Part shown: in pieces, positions 36,531 through 44,500 of the stretch | How positions within the stretch are numbered: position 1 is the stretch's first letter | Layout of the letters: each line of letters begins with the position of its first letter | Source of the DNA: Streptomyces flaveolus | Lineage (GTDB): Bacteria; Actinomycetota; Actinomycetes; Streptomycetales; Streptomycetaceae | DNA length: 64,000 bases | Reading direction: 5' to 3' | NCBI RefSeq assembly: GCF_014648815.1 | Contig: NZ_BMRV01000007.1 | Coordinates: forward strand, 1-64,000 | The notes under the pieces: generated by a model | What the model was told of the DNA's origin: nothing | Database searches by the model: none | The model's input: the letters and a program-made list of their open reading frames with translations, nothing else | Made by a program: the position numbers and the translations under genes

Positions 36531-36980
36531 TCACGCCGGCGTGATCGAGTCCCCGCTGACCGTGATCTGCACGGCGGGCAGCGGCTTGGTGGCCGGGCCG
36601 CCCTGCACACTGCCGTCCGTGATGGAGAACCTGCTGTTGTGGCAGGGGCAGTTGATGACGCCGTCGGAGACGTCCTTCACGGCGCACCCCTGATGGGTGC
36701 AGACGGCCGAGAAGGCCTTGAACTCGCCCGCCGTGGGCTGGGTGACCACGATCTTCCGGTCGGCGAAGACCTTCCCGCCCCCTTCGGGGATGTCCGCGGT
36801 CGCCGCGAGCGCGCCACCGGCTCCGGCGTTCTCGCCCCCGCCGGTCGCGGACTCGCTCGACGCGTCGTCGTCCGAACCGCCGCACGCGGTCAGGGCGACG
36901 GCGAGTCCCGCGGCCCCGGCCGCCGCCACGACCGTACGACGAGCCGGTCCGGACGCGGGGTGAAACGATGCGCTGGTCAT
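36531..36980 (-). CDS. Rieske [2Fe-2S] lipoprotein
   Basis: 149 aa. The N-terminus has a twin-arginine motif (PARRTVVAAAG) and a lipobox LTAC, so it is likely to be exported folded by Tat and lipid-anchored. After a linker rich in S, G and D comes a Rieske domain with CTHQGC and CPCHNS (two Cys-x-His pairs for the iron-sulfur cluster). It is not part of a cytochrome bc complex here; redox partner unknown. ATG 36980 has GGAAGGGA upstream; an earlier in-frame start at 37043 lacks sense as a signal peptide. Confidence 0.9.
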   Translation of the reverse strand: MTSASFHPASGPARRTVVAAAGAAGLAVALTACGGSDDDASSESATGGGENAGAGGALAATADIPEGGGKVFADRKIVVTQPTAGEFKAFSAVCTHQGCAVKDVSDGVINCPCHNSRFSITDGSVQGGPATKPLPAVQITVSGDSITPA

Positions 36981-37082
36981 GCTGATGACGTTCCCTTCCG
37001 GGGCTGGATGCGTGATCTGCCGAGAGGTACGGCCGTGGAGCACGTGCTGTTCAGTCCTGTCGTGATGCCGTCGGGTCCGTTG

Positions 37083-38692
37083 TCACCGGCCGTTTCGCGG
37101 GGCCGTGCCGGCCGGTACGGAGGGCAGGTACCGGGGGGCCCGCCAGGCGTCCAGCCGGTGCTCCACCGCCGCACCCAGCGACAGCAGTTCGGCGTCCTGA
37201 CGGTCGCCGGCCATCAGCAGCAGTCCGACCGGCAACTCGTCCACGAATCCGGCGGGCACGGACAGCGAGGGGTACCCGGCCACGGCGGCCGGGGTGGAGG
37301 ACGGGATCACGTCGTTGTCGCCGCGCGCGCAGTCGGTCGTCCAGGCGGGCGGGTTCGCCGGGGAAGCGATGGCGTCCAGGCCGTGCGCGTCCATGGTCTC
37401 GTCGATGGACCGCCGGGACAGGTCCCGCAGCTCGGCGCGCATGGCCCGGTATCGCGGGTCGGTGGTCGACGGCGCGACCAGGGCCTGCTCGAACAGTTCC
37501 TGGCCGGCGAAGCACGTCTGCTCGGCCGGGTGCGTGCGGTTGAACGCGATCAGCTCGGCGAGGTCCCGGGGCCCGCCGCGGGTGGCGAGGTTGCGTCGAT
37601 GTCCCGGTGGAACTCGCTCAGCAGCGCTGGGAATTCGAGTGCGGCGAGTCGGTCCTGGTACGGCGGCGTCACCTCGACGACCTGGGCGCCCGCGGCACGC
37701 AGGTCCGCCGCGGTACGGGTCATCAGGGCGTCCACCGCGGTGCCGAGGGACGGCAGCCGCCACAGGCCGATCCGCTTGCCGCGCAGGGCGCCGGGGCGGG
37801 TGGCCGCGTCCACGAGGCCGGAGGTGCCGGCGGTGCGCCGCCCGCTGAGCACCGAGAAGGTGAGCGCGGCATCGACCACGTTGCGTGCCATGGGACCCGC
37901 CGTGTCCTGCTCGGCGGAGATCGGGACGACGCCCGACTGGCTGACCAGGCCGAGACTCGGCTTGTGGCCGACCACTCCGTTCATCCCGGCCGGGCACACG
38001 ATGGAGCCGTCCGTCTCGGTGCCGATCGCCACCTGCGTCAACGACGCGGCGAGCGCGGCAGCCGAGCCGGAGGACGATCCGCACGGATTCCGGTCCAGGA
38101 CGTACGGGTTGTTCGTCTGGCCGCCCACCGCCGACCAGCCCGAGGTCGGCTTCGCCGCGCGGAAGTTGGCCCACTCGGACAGATTGGCCTTGCCGAGGAC
38201 CACCGCGCCCGCCTCCCGCAGCCTGCGCACCAGCTGCGCGTCCTTGTCCGGCGGACTGCCGGCGAGAGCCGTCGACCCGGCCGTCGTCGGCATGTCGCGG
38301 GTGTTCACATTGTCCTTCAGCAGCACGGGGATGCCGTCGAGCGGGCCGCGGGTCCTGCCGAGCCGGTGCCGGACGTCGCTCGCAGCGGCCTGTCGCAGGG
38401 CCGTCGGACTGGTGCGCAGGACCGCGTTGATCTTCGGGTCGATGGCCTTGATCCGTCGGAGGTACTCCATGGTCAGCGCCGACGAGGTGAGGGACCCGCG
38501 GTTCATGCGCGCCTGTAACTCGGGGATGGTGACCGTGTCGAGGTCCACCCCCCGCGGCAGGGGCGATGCGGAAGGTCTCGGGGAGCCGCCGGCACCCGGT
38601 TCGGCGGCTTCGGCGCGGTGGCCGGGCGCGCCCGCCAGAAGGGCGGGCATCACCAGGGCAGTGGTCAGTAGCGCGAGGCTTCTTCTGCTCAT
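37083..38692 (-). pseudogene. Secreted amidase gene broken by a one-base frameshift
   Basis: An amidase-signature enzyme (hydrolysis of amides by Ser-cisSer-Lys). It is read in two frames. Residues 1-370 (start ATG 38692) run from a signal peptide, through Lys126 in GIPVLLKDNVN, the GSSSGSA glycine-serine loop (about 205-211) and Ser230 in GTETDGSIVCPAG, to EFPALLSEFHRDIDA. The frame then shifts at about 37590-37595 and soon stops at 37550. The remaining part (GGPRDLAELIAFNRTHPAEQ to RYLPSVPAGTAP) continues in another frame to the stop at 37083. One extra base near 37593 would restore the family sequence DAxLATRGGP. Either a real pseudogene or a sequencing error; all catalytic residues lie before the break. 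Confidence 0.85.
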
Positions 38693-38816
38693 GGGGGCCA
38701 GCCCACTGCATGGGTTCGTTCCGGCGCAAGAGGCCGCCACTTCGCCGCCGTCGGACCGATGACGCCCCTGCCGCTTCCCGCGAGCGCTCCGTGGCCGACA
38801 CCGGCAGGCTGGAGGC

Positions 38817-40337
38817 GTGAGCGGAAACGGAGACGGCCCGGACGGTCTGCGTCTGGCGTCGGCGCGCGGGCGCTGGGTCATGGCCTGTGTCGTGCTCGCG
38901 TCCGGCATGGCCATGCTCGACGGCACGGTCGTCAACGTGGCCCTGCCCAGGATGGGGCGTGACCTCGGCGCTTCGCTGTCCGTGCTCCAGTGGGTCGTCA
39001 ACGCCTACATGCTGACGCTGTCCGCCCTGATCCTCTGGGGCGGCGCGCTCGGCGACCGGATGGGCAGACGGCGCACCCTGCTGCTGGGCGTCGCCTGGTT
39101 CGCCGGGGCCTCGGCACTGTGCGGCCTCGCGCCCAACGAGTACGTGCTGATCTGCGCCCGTGCCCTCCAGGGGGTGGGCGGCGCGTTGCTCACACCCGGC
39201 TCGCTGGCGCTGGTACGGGCGTCCTTCCACCCCGACGACCAGTCGCGCGCGGTGGGAGCCTGGTCCGGCCTGACCGGTGTGGCGGGCGCCCTCGGGCCGT
39301 TCCTCGGGGGCTGGCTGATCGACGGGCCGGGGTGGCGGTGGATCTTCCTCATCAACGTGCCCCTCGCGGTCGCCGTCGTGCTGATCGCCGTCGCCTTCGT
39401 ACCGGAGAGCCGCGACCCCGCCGCGGCCGGACGCCCCTTCGACACGCTGGGCGCGTGTCTCGCGGCAGTGGCGTTGGGCGGCGTGAGCTATGCGCTGATC
39501 AGTGCCTCGTCGGGCAGTCCGGTCGTCCGCGTCGTGCTTCCGGCGGTGGTCGCCGTAGCCGCCGGGGCGGCCTTCCTCGGGGTCGAACGCCGGGCGAGGA
39601 ACCCGATGATGCCGCTCTCCCTGTTCTCCTCCCGGCTCTTCTCGGCGACCAACGGGATGACGGTGTACCTGTACGCGGCCATCGGCGGAGTCCTGTTCCT
39701 GCTGCCTGTCCAACTGCAGACGGCGCTCGGGTACGACGCGCTGGAGGCCGGTCTCGCGACGATGCCCATCACCGTGCTGATGCTCCTGCTCTCCGCCCGG
39801 GCGGGCGCCCTGGCCAAACGCATCGGGCCCGCGGTTCCGCTGATCACGGGGCCACTGGTGGCCGCGGCCGGAGCGTCGCTGCTGCTCCGGGTCGGGCCCG
39901 ACTCCGCCTACGTACCGGACGTTCTCCCCGCGGTACTGGTGATGGGCCTGGGCATGAGCCTGTTCGTGGCGCCGCTCACGGCGACCGTCCTGGCCTCCGT
40001 CGACGCCGAGCACGCCGGGCTGGCGAGCGGGGTGAACAACACCGCGGCACGGGTGGCCCAACTGCTGATCGTCGCCGCGCTGCCGCTCCTGGTGGGCCTC
40101 TCCGGCGACGCCTACACCTCCGGTGCCGCGGTGAACCGCTCCTTCCACCGCGCCGCCGTCGTGACCGTCGTGCTCTTCCTCGCCGCCTCGGCGACGGCTG
40201 CCCTGTTCGTCCGGCCCCGGCGCGTACGCCACCGGGTCGAGACCGCCCCGCCTCCCGTCTGCCGCTCCCACCTCTCCCTCACCTGCCCGCCCCTGGAACC
40301 CGGGCCGGACGCCTCCCGGCAGCATCCACGCCGGTGA
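38817..40337 (+). CDS. MFS transporter, DHA2 (14-span) drug-exporter type
   Basis: 506 aa with about 14 membrane spans. Motif A GDRMGRRRTLLLG, motif C GVAGALGPFLGGW, and the N-terminal MLDGTVVNVALP are diagnostic of the DHA2 proton-driven multidrug efflux family. The last 40 residues are a hydrophilic tail. GTG 38817 is the only sensible start, though GGAGG lies just one base before it. It is divergent from the broken amidase over 124 bases. No regulator is adjacent. Confidence 0.92.
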   Translation: MSGNGDGPDGLRLASARGRWVMACVVLASGMAMLDGTVVNVALPRMGRDLGASLSVLQWVVNAYMLTLSALILWGGALGDRMGRRRTLLLGVAWFAGASALCGLAPNEYVLICARALQGVGGALLTPGSLALVRASFHPDDQSRAVGAWSGLTGVAGALGPFLGGWLIDGPGWRWIFLINVPLAVAVVLIAVAFVPESRDPAAAGRPFDTLGACLAAVALGGVSYALISASSGSPVVRVVLPAVVAVAAGAAFLGVERRARNPMMPLSLFSSRLFSATNGMTVYLYAAIGGVLFLLPVQLQTALGYDALEAGLATMPITVLMLLLSARAGALAKRIGPAVPLITGPLVAAAGASLLLRVGPDSAYVPDVLPAVLVMGLGMSLFVAPLTATVLASVDAEHAGLASGVNNTAARVAQLLIVAALPLLVGLSGDAYTSGAAVNRSFHRAAVVTVVLFLAASATAALFVRPRRVRHRVETAPPPVCRSHLSLTCPPLEPGPDASRQHPRR

Positions 40338-40363
40338 TCACCCTCGGTTACTATGCTCACTTC

Positions 40364-40444
40364 ATGCCCGAGGCCGGAAGCAAGGGGCCGACGGCCCGTG
40401 ACGGCTGCACGGCTGAAGAGACGGATGGCCCGGGAGAATGCTGA
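40364..40444 (+). CDS. Candidate 26-residue upstream ORF before the HipA-like gene
   Basis: ATG 40364 begins MPEAGSKGPTARDG and the TGA (40442-40444) overlaps the HipA-like start at 40438. A TATGCT box (40353-40358) ends 5 bases before this ATG, so it may be a leaderless leader ORF coupled to the next gene. Coding is unproven. Confidence 0.3.
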   Translation: MPEAGSKGPTARDGCTAEETDGPGEC

Positions 40445-41193
40445 AAGAGGTCACCGCGACCCGCTACATCACGCCCCTGCGTGAGGGGGGTTCGCTGCCG
40501 GGACTCGTCGAGGCCGACGACCTCGGGACGTACGTCCTCAAGTTCACCGGCGCGGGGCAGGGCCGCAAGACGCTCGTCGCCGAGGTGGTCTGCGGCGAAC
40601 TCGCCCGCCGCCTCGGCTTCCGGGTGCCGCGGCTGGTGACCGTCGACCTCGACCCGGTGCTGGGGCTCGGCGAGCCGGACCAGCAGGTGCAGGAACTCCT
40701 CAAGTCCAGCGGCGGCACCAACCTCGGCATGGACTTCCTCTCCGGCGCGCTCGGTTTCGACCCGCTGGCCTTCGAGGTGAGCCGGGAGGAGGCCGGGCGG
40801 ATCGTGTGGTTCGACGCGCTGGTGAACAACGTCGACCGCTCCTGGCGCAACCCGAACCTGCTGCGGTGGCGGGGCGACGTGTGGCTCGTCGACCACGGCG
40901 CCACCATGATCTGGCACCACAACTGGCCCGGCGCCGAGGCCTCGGCCGCCCGTCCGTACGACGCCCGCGACCACGCCCTCGCGCCGTTCGCGCCCGACGT
41001 CCGCTCGGCCGCCGCCGCGCTCGCGCCCCTCGTCACCGAGGACCTCCTCGCCGAGGTCACCGCCGAGATCCCGGACGTCTGGCTGGCGGACGAGCCCGGC
41101 TTCGCGACGCCCGACGACCTGAGGCGGGCCTACGCCCGGCCGCTGCTCGCGCGGGCCGCCACGATCCACGACCGCATCGAGGGGGGCCGGTGA
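40438..41193 (+). CDS. HipA-like kinase family protein
   Basis: 251 aa, only the kinase-fold core of HipA (full HipA has about 440 aa). Visible kinase elements: Lys35 in TYVLKFTGAGQG, the catalytic loop ALVNNVDRSWRNPNLL (Asp133, Asn138/140), and the metal Asp152 in VWLVDHGATMIWH. It lacks the HipA N-terminal subdomain and no HipB-like antitoxin is adjacent. Instead it is fused by overlap to a DUF3037 gene. ATG 40438 follows GGGAG directly. Its target is unknown; toxin activity should not be assumed. Confidence 0.85.
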   Translation: MLKEVTATRYITPLREGGSLPGLVEADDLGTYVLKFTGAGQGRKTLVAEVVCGELARRLGFRVPRLVTVDLDPVLGLGEPDQQVQELLKSSGGTNLGMDFLSGALGFDPLAFEVSREEAGRIVWFDALVNNVDRSWRNPNLLRWRGDVWLVDHGATMIWHHNWPGAEASAARPYDARDHALAPFAPDVRSAAAALAPLVTEDLLAEVTAEIPDVWLADEPGFATPDDLRRAYARPLLARAATIHDRIEGGR

Positions 41194-41573
41194 ACGACCG
41201 TCACGTCTACGAGTACGCGCTGCTGCGCGTCGTGCCGCGGATCGAGCGCGGCGAGTGCGTCAACGCGGGCGTGCTCGTGTACTGCCGGGCCGAGTCCTAC
41301 GTCGGTGCCCGCACCCATCTCGACGAGGGCCGATTGCTCGCCCTCGACCCGCACGTGGACCTGCCCGGCGTGCGCGCCGCGCTGCGCGCCGTCGAGGGCG
41401 TGTGCGCCGGCGGGACCGCCGCGGGGCAGGCGGCCCCCGACGATCCCGGCCGCCGCTTCCGCTGGCTGATCGCCCCCCGCTCCACGATCGTCCAGCCGGG
41501 CCCCGTGCACACCGGCCTCACGACCGACCCGGCCGCCGAGACGGAACGGCTCCTCGGCCTGCTGGTGCGGTAG
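41190..41573 (+). CDS. DUF3037 family protein, partner of the HipA-like kinase
   Basis: 127 aa: HVYEYALLRVVPRIERGECV, NAGVLVYCRAESYVGAR, and a C-terminal SRxxIVQPGPVHTGL segment, the marks of DUF3037. GTG 41190 overlaps the kinase stop by four bases with AGGGGGG just upstream, so the pair is translationally coupled. I recall this kinase/DUF3037 pair in many distant bacteria, which implies a joint function, but none has been shown to my knowledge. Confidence 0.87.
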   Translation: MNDRHVYEYALLRVVPRIERGECVNAGVLVYCRAESYVGARTHLDEGRLLALDPHVDLPGVRAALRAVEGVCAGGTAAGQAAPDDPGRRFRWLIAPRSTIVQPGPVHTGLTTDPAAETERLLGLLVR

Positions 41574-41593
41574 GCGTCCCGCGTGCCCGGGGG

Positions 41594-42493
41594 TCAGGCG
41601 CGCCGGCGGCGCTTCAGCACGTAGGCCGAGGCGAGCGCGGCGCTCGCGACGCAGCCCACGCCGATGCCGACGTCCCAGCCGGTCGGCCCGGTACCGGAGG
41701 CGCCGCCCAGTCCGCCCCGGGTGCCGAGCGTCGGCGTGACGGCCGGGGAGGTCGCGGGACCCGGTACGGCGGTGGTGACCGGAGCCGGTGTGGTGCGGGC
41801 GGGACGCGGTGTGGAGGTCGCGGAGACCGTCGGGAACGAGTCCCGCCGCGGCGACACCCCACCGGCCGCCCCGCCGTCGGCCTCCCTGGCAGCGTCGATC
41901 CGGCCGATGCCGTTTCCGCCTTGGCCGTTGCCACCCTGGCCGTGTCCGCCTTGGCCGTTGCCACCCTGGCCGTGTCCGCCTTGGCCGTTGCCACCCTGAC
42001 CGTTTCCGCCTTGGCCATTTCCACCTGGGTCGTTTCCCCCCAGGCCGTTTCCGCCCTGGTCGAGACGCCCCTCGTCGGGGCTGCCCGGGTCGAATCCGCC
42101 CTGGCCGGTCCCGCCCTGGTCGAGCCGTCCCCCGTCGGGGCTGCCCTGGTCCGGGCGGTACTCGTCGAATCCGCCCTGCTCGGGCCGGTACTCCTCGAAT
42201 CCGCCGGCGTCGGGACGGCCGGGATCGGCTCCGCTTCCGTCGGGCCGTCCCTCGCCGGACGGGCCGTCGCCGAGCGCGTCCGCAGAGAGCCCGTCCGGGG
42301 AGAGCGGTTCAGGGGTGAACGGGCCAGGGGCGAACGGGTCCTGGTCGCCCGGATCGCTGTCGAAGACGGACTGGGCCGCCCTCTGGTGGGTGAGAGTCCA
42401 GGAGTCCAGCTCCTGGGGGTGTGCGGGGTCGGCCAGCGGCACGATCGCGGCGATCGCGACGGCTATGCCTGCGGCACCGGTACGACGGCGCAT
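41594..42493 (-). CDS. Secreted, membrane-anchored repeat-rich protein
   Basis: 299 aa. A signal peptide (MRRRTGAAGIAVAIAAIVPL) is followed by an acidic, proline-rich segment with DEYRPDQG/EEYRPEQG repeats, then about ten GGNGQ/GGHGQ repeats (about 145-195), a Thr/Pro-rich stalk (TPRPARTTPAPVTT), and a C-terminal membrane span ending in RRRR. No sortase motif is seen. It probably stands in the envelope with a flexible outer part. ATG 42493 has a perfect AAGGAGG site. The repeats are encoded by 15-bp DNA units, so copy number can vary. Function unknown. Confidence 0.82.
   Translation of the reverse strand: MRRRTGAAGIAVAIAAIVPLADPAHPQELDSWTLTHQRAAQSVFDSDPGDQDPFAPGPFTPEPLSPDGLSADALGDGPSGEGRPDGSGADPGRPDAGGFEEYRPEQGGFDEYRPDQGSPDGGRLDQGGTGQGGFDPGSPDEGRLDQGGNGLGGNDPGGNGQGGNGQGGNGQGGHGQGGNGQGGHGQGGNGQGGNGIGRIDAAREADGGAAGGVSPRRDSFPTVSATSTPRPARTTPAPVTTAVPGPATSPAVTPTLGTRGGLGGASGTGPTGWDVGIGVGCVASAALASAYVLKRRRRA
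41918..42055 (-). repeat. Tandem 15-bp coding repeats (GGNGQ/GGHGQ)
   Basis: About nine near-identical 15-base units in a row; some pairs form exact 30-base repeats (CTTGGCCGTTGCCACCCTGG and following bases occur three times). They lie inside the surface-protein gene and keep its frame. Confidence 0.85.
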
Positions 42494-42643
42494 GGACGCC
42501 TCCTTTCCGGCCACGAAGGGCTCGGCCTCCGACGCTAGGGGCCCAGCGCCGCGCGGGCCCGCAGCGCTGGGCCGTCCGGGGGAGTCCGGCGCGGCCGGTG
42601 CGCCGGGGAACGAGGTAATGGATCACACCGGCCCGGTGTCCCG

Positions 42644-42704
42644 TTGACACCGGGTGCCAGGGCTTCTAGCGTCACGTCTGCGGAAGGTACTAAGCGGTCG
42701 CTCA
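42644..42704 (+). promoter_or_regulatory. Promoter TTGACA-17-TAGCGT and downstream inverted repeat
   Basis: TTGACA (42644-42649), a 17-base spacer and TAGCGT (42667-42672) form one of the best consensus promoters of the window. TAAGCG-GT-CGCTCA (42691-42704), a near-perfect inverted repeat, lies just after the expected transcription start. It looks like a TetR-type operator for the SDR pair. Confidence 0.65.
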
Positions 42705-42764
42705 CCCATGGGCGTGCCGAGGGGCCCCGCACGGGCCGCATCCCCAGGACGAGGAGAAGCAGCA

Positions 42765-43526
42765 ATGTCCACCAATGAGCAGCGGGTCGCCGTCGTCACC
42801 GGAGCCGCGCGCGGCATCGGTGCCGCCACCGCCGTACGACTGGCCGCCGAAGGCCGCGCCGTCGCCGTGATCGACCTCGACGAGGCCGCCTGCAAGGACA
42901 CCGTGGAGAAGATCACCGCGGCTGGCGGCAAGGCGATCGCGGTCGGCTGCGACGTCTCCGACGAGGCGCAGGTCGAGGCGGCCGTCGCCCGGATCGCCGA
43001 GGAGCTGGGCGCGCCCACGATCCTCGTCAACAACGCGGGCGTGCTGCGCGACAACCTGCTGTTCAAGATGAGCGTCTCCGACTGGGACACCGTCATGAAC
43101 GTGCACCTGCGCGGCGCCTTCCTGATGTCGAAGGCGTGCCAGAAGCACATGGTGGACGCCGGCTTCGGCCGCATCGTCAACCTCTCCTCCTCCTCCGCGC
43201 TCGGCAACCGCGGCCAGGTCAACTACTCCGCCGCCAAGGCCGGTCTGCAGGGCTTCACCAAGACCCTCGCCAAGGAGCTCGGCAAGTTCGGCGTCACCGC
43301 CAACGCCGTCGCCCCCGGCTTCATCGCCACCGAGATGACCAAGGCCACCGCCGACCGCGTCGGCATGGGCTTCGACGACTTCAAGGCCGCCGCCGCCACC
43401 CAGATCCCGGTCGCGCGCGTCGGCGAGCCCGAGGACATCGCCAACGCCATCGCCTTCTTCACCGGCGAGGCCGCCGGCTTCGTCTCCGGCCAGGTGCTGT
43501 ACGTGGCCGGCGGACCGCTCGACTAG
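42765..43526 (+). CDS. SDR-family 3-oxoacyl-ACP reductase-like (FabG type)
   Basis: 253 aa, a classical short-chain dehydrogenase: cofactor motif TGAARGIGAA, NNAGV, catalytic Ser in NLSSSSALG and YSAAK, ending GEAAGFVSGQVLYVAGGPLD. Asp in VIDLDEAAC after strand 2 suggests NAD(H) rather than NADP(H). Probably acts on a fatty-acid or similar CoA/ACP ester. ATG 42765 has GAGGAG upstream. It leads a two-gene unit with another SDR 11 bases downstream, driven by the promoter at 42644. Confidence 0.92.
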   Translation: MSTNEQRVAVVTGAARGIGAATAVRLAAEGRAVAVIDLDEAACKDTVEKITAAGGKAIAVGCDVSDEAQVEAAVARIAEELGAPTILVNNAGVLRDNLLFKMSVSDWDTVMNVHLRGAFLMSKACQKHMVDAGFGRIVNLSSSSALGNRGQVNYSAAKAGLQGFTKTLAKELGKFGVTANAVAPGFIATEMTKATADRVGMGFDDFKAAAATQIPVARVGEPEDIANAIAFFTGEAAGFVSGQVLYVAGGPLD

Positions 43527-43537
43527 GGAACACGGAC

Positions 43538-44299
43538 ATGACTGAACTCCCCGCACTCTCCGGCAAGGTCGCGCTCGTCACGGGCGCCAGCCGCGGCATC
43601 GGCTACGGCGTCGCCGAGGCGCTCGTCGCGCGCGGCGACCGCGTCTGCATCACCGGCCGCAACGAGGACGCCCTGAAGGAGGCCGTCGAGAAGCTCGGCG
43701 CCGACCGCGTCATCGGCGTCGCCGGCAAGGCGCACGACGAGGCCCACCAGGCCGCCGCCGTCGACCGCACGATGGAGGCCTTCGGCCGCGTCGACCACCT
43801 GGTCAACAACGCCGGCACCAACCCGGTGTTCGGGCCGATCGCCGACCTCGACCTGAACGTCGCGCGCAAGGTCTTCGAGACCAACGTGATCTCGGCGCTC
43901 GGCTTCGCCCAGCGCACCTGGCACGCCTGGCAGAAGGACAACGGCGGCACGATCGTCAACATCGCCTCCGTCGCGGGCCTGTCGCCCTCGCCCTTCATCG
44001 CCGCCTACGGCGTCAGCAAGGCCGCGCTGATCAACCTCACCGCGCAGCTGGCGCACGAGTTCGCGCCCGGGGTCCGGGTCAACGCGATCGCCCCGGCCGT
44101 CGTGAAGACCAAGTTCGCCGCCGCCCTGTACGAGGGCCGTGAGGAGGAGGCCGCCGCGGCCTACCCGCTGGGCCGGCTCGGCGTGCCCTCCGACATCGGC
44201 GGCGCCACCGCGTTCCTCACCTCGGAGCAGTCCGCCTGGGTCACCGGCCAGACCCTCGTGGTCGACGGCGGCATCTTCCTGAACGCCGGCGTGGCCTGA
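43538..44299 (+). CDS. SDR-family oxidoreductase
   Basis: 253 aa. TGASRGIGYG, NNAGT, IASVAGLSPSP and YGVSK give an intact SDR active site. Relatives include glucose/ribitol-type and 3-oxoacyl reductases; the substrate is unknown. ATG 43538 lies 11 bases after the first SDR with an AGGGAA site. Expressed with it, the pair may do successive steps on one acyl or alcohol substrate. Confidence 0.92.
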   Translation: MTELPALSGKVALVTGASRGIGYGVAEALVARGDRVCITGRNEDALKEAVEKLGADRVIGVAGKAHDEAHQAAAVDRTMEAFGRVDHLVNNAGTNPVFGPIADLDLNVARKVFETNVISALGFAQRTWHAWQKDNGGTIVNIASVAGLSPSPFIAAYGVSKAALINLTAQLAHEFAPGVRVNAIAPAVVKTKFAAALYEGREEEAAAAYPLGRLGVPSDIGGATAFLTSEQSAWVTGQTLVVDGGIFLNAGVA

Positions 44300-44326
44300 C
44301 ACGACCCCCGCGGCACGTCACCGCGG

Positions 44327-44358
44327 CACGGGCGCCATGGACAGTGATGGCGCCCGTG
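44327..44358 (+). terminator. Terminator hairpin after the SDR pair
   Basis: Perfect 12-bp arms CACGGGCGCCAT (44327-44338) and ATGGCGCCCGTG (44347-44358), 8-base loop. Confidence 0.8.
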
Positions 44359-44500
44359 TCCGCGTGGTGAGATCATCCGGGCCATGACAACGTAGTCATC
44401 GCGAAAATGATCAAAACCCCTGTTCACAGGGGAGTTCAGGGAGCCCGGTGCTGCGGTATGGTCTGCCGACCCTTGGTACGGCGGATCGAGGAGCGTGCGC

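Noticed and set aside
38693..40325. Minus-strand open frame running on from the amidase C-terminal frame, antisense to the DHA2 exporter
   Set aside because: Its translation is a G/R/H/E-rich string with no family features; the true reading is the plus-strand transporter.
40438..41573. Calling the HipA-like/DUF3037 pair a classic hipBA toxin-antitoxin
   Set aside because: There is no HipB-type DNA-binding antitoxin, and the kinase lacks the N-terminal HipA subdomain.
41918..42055. Short regular repeats resembling a CRISPR array
   Set aside because: The 15-base units have no unique spacers, keep a reading frame and encode GGNGQ/GGHGQ repeats; no cas gene is near.
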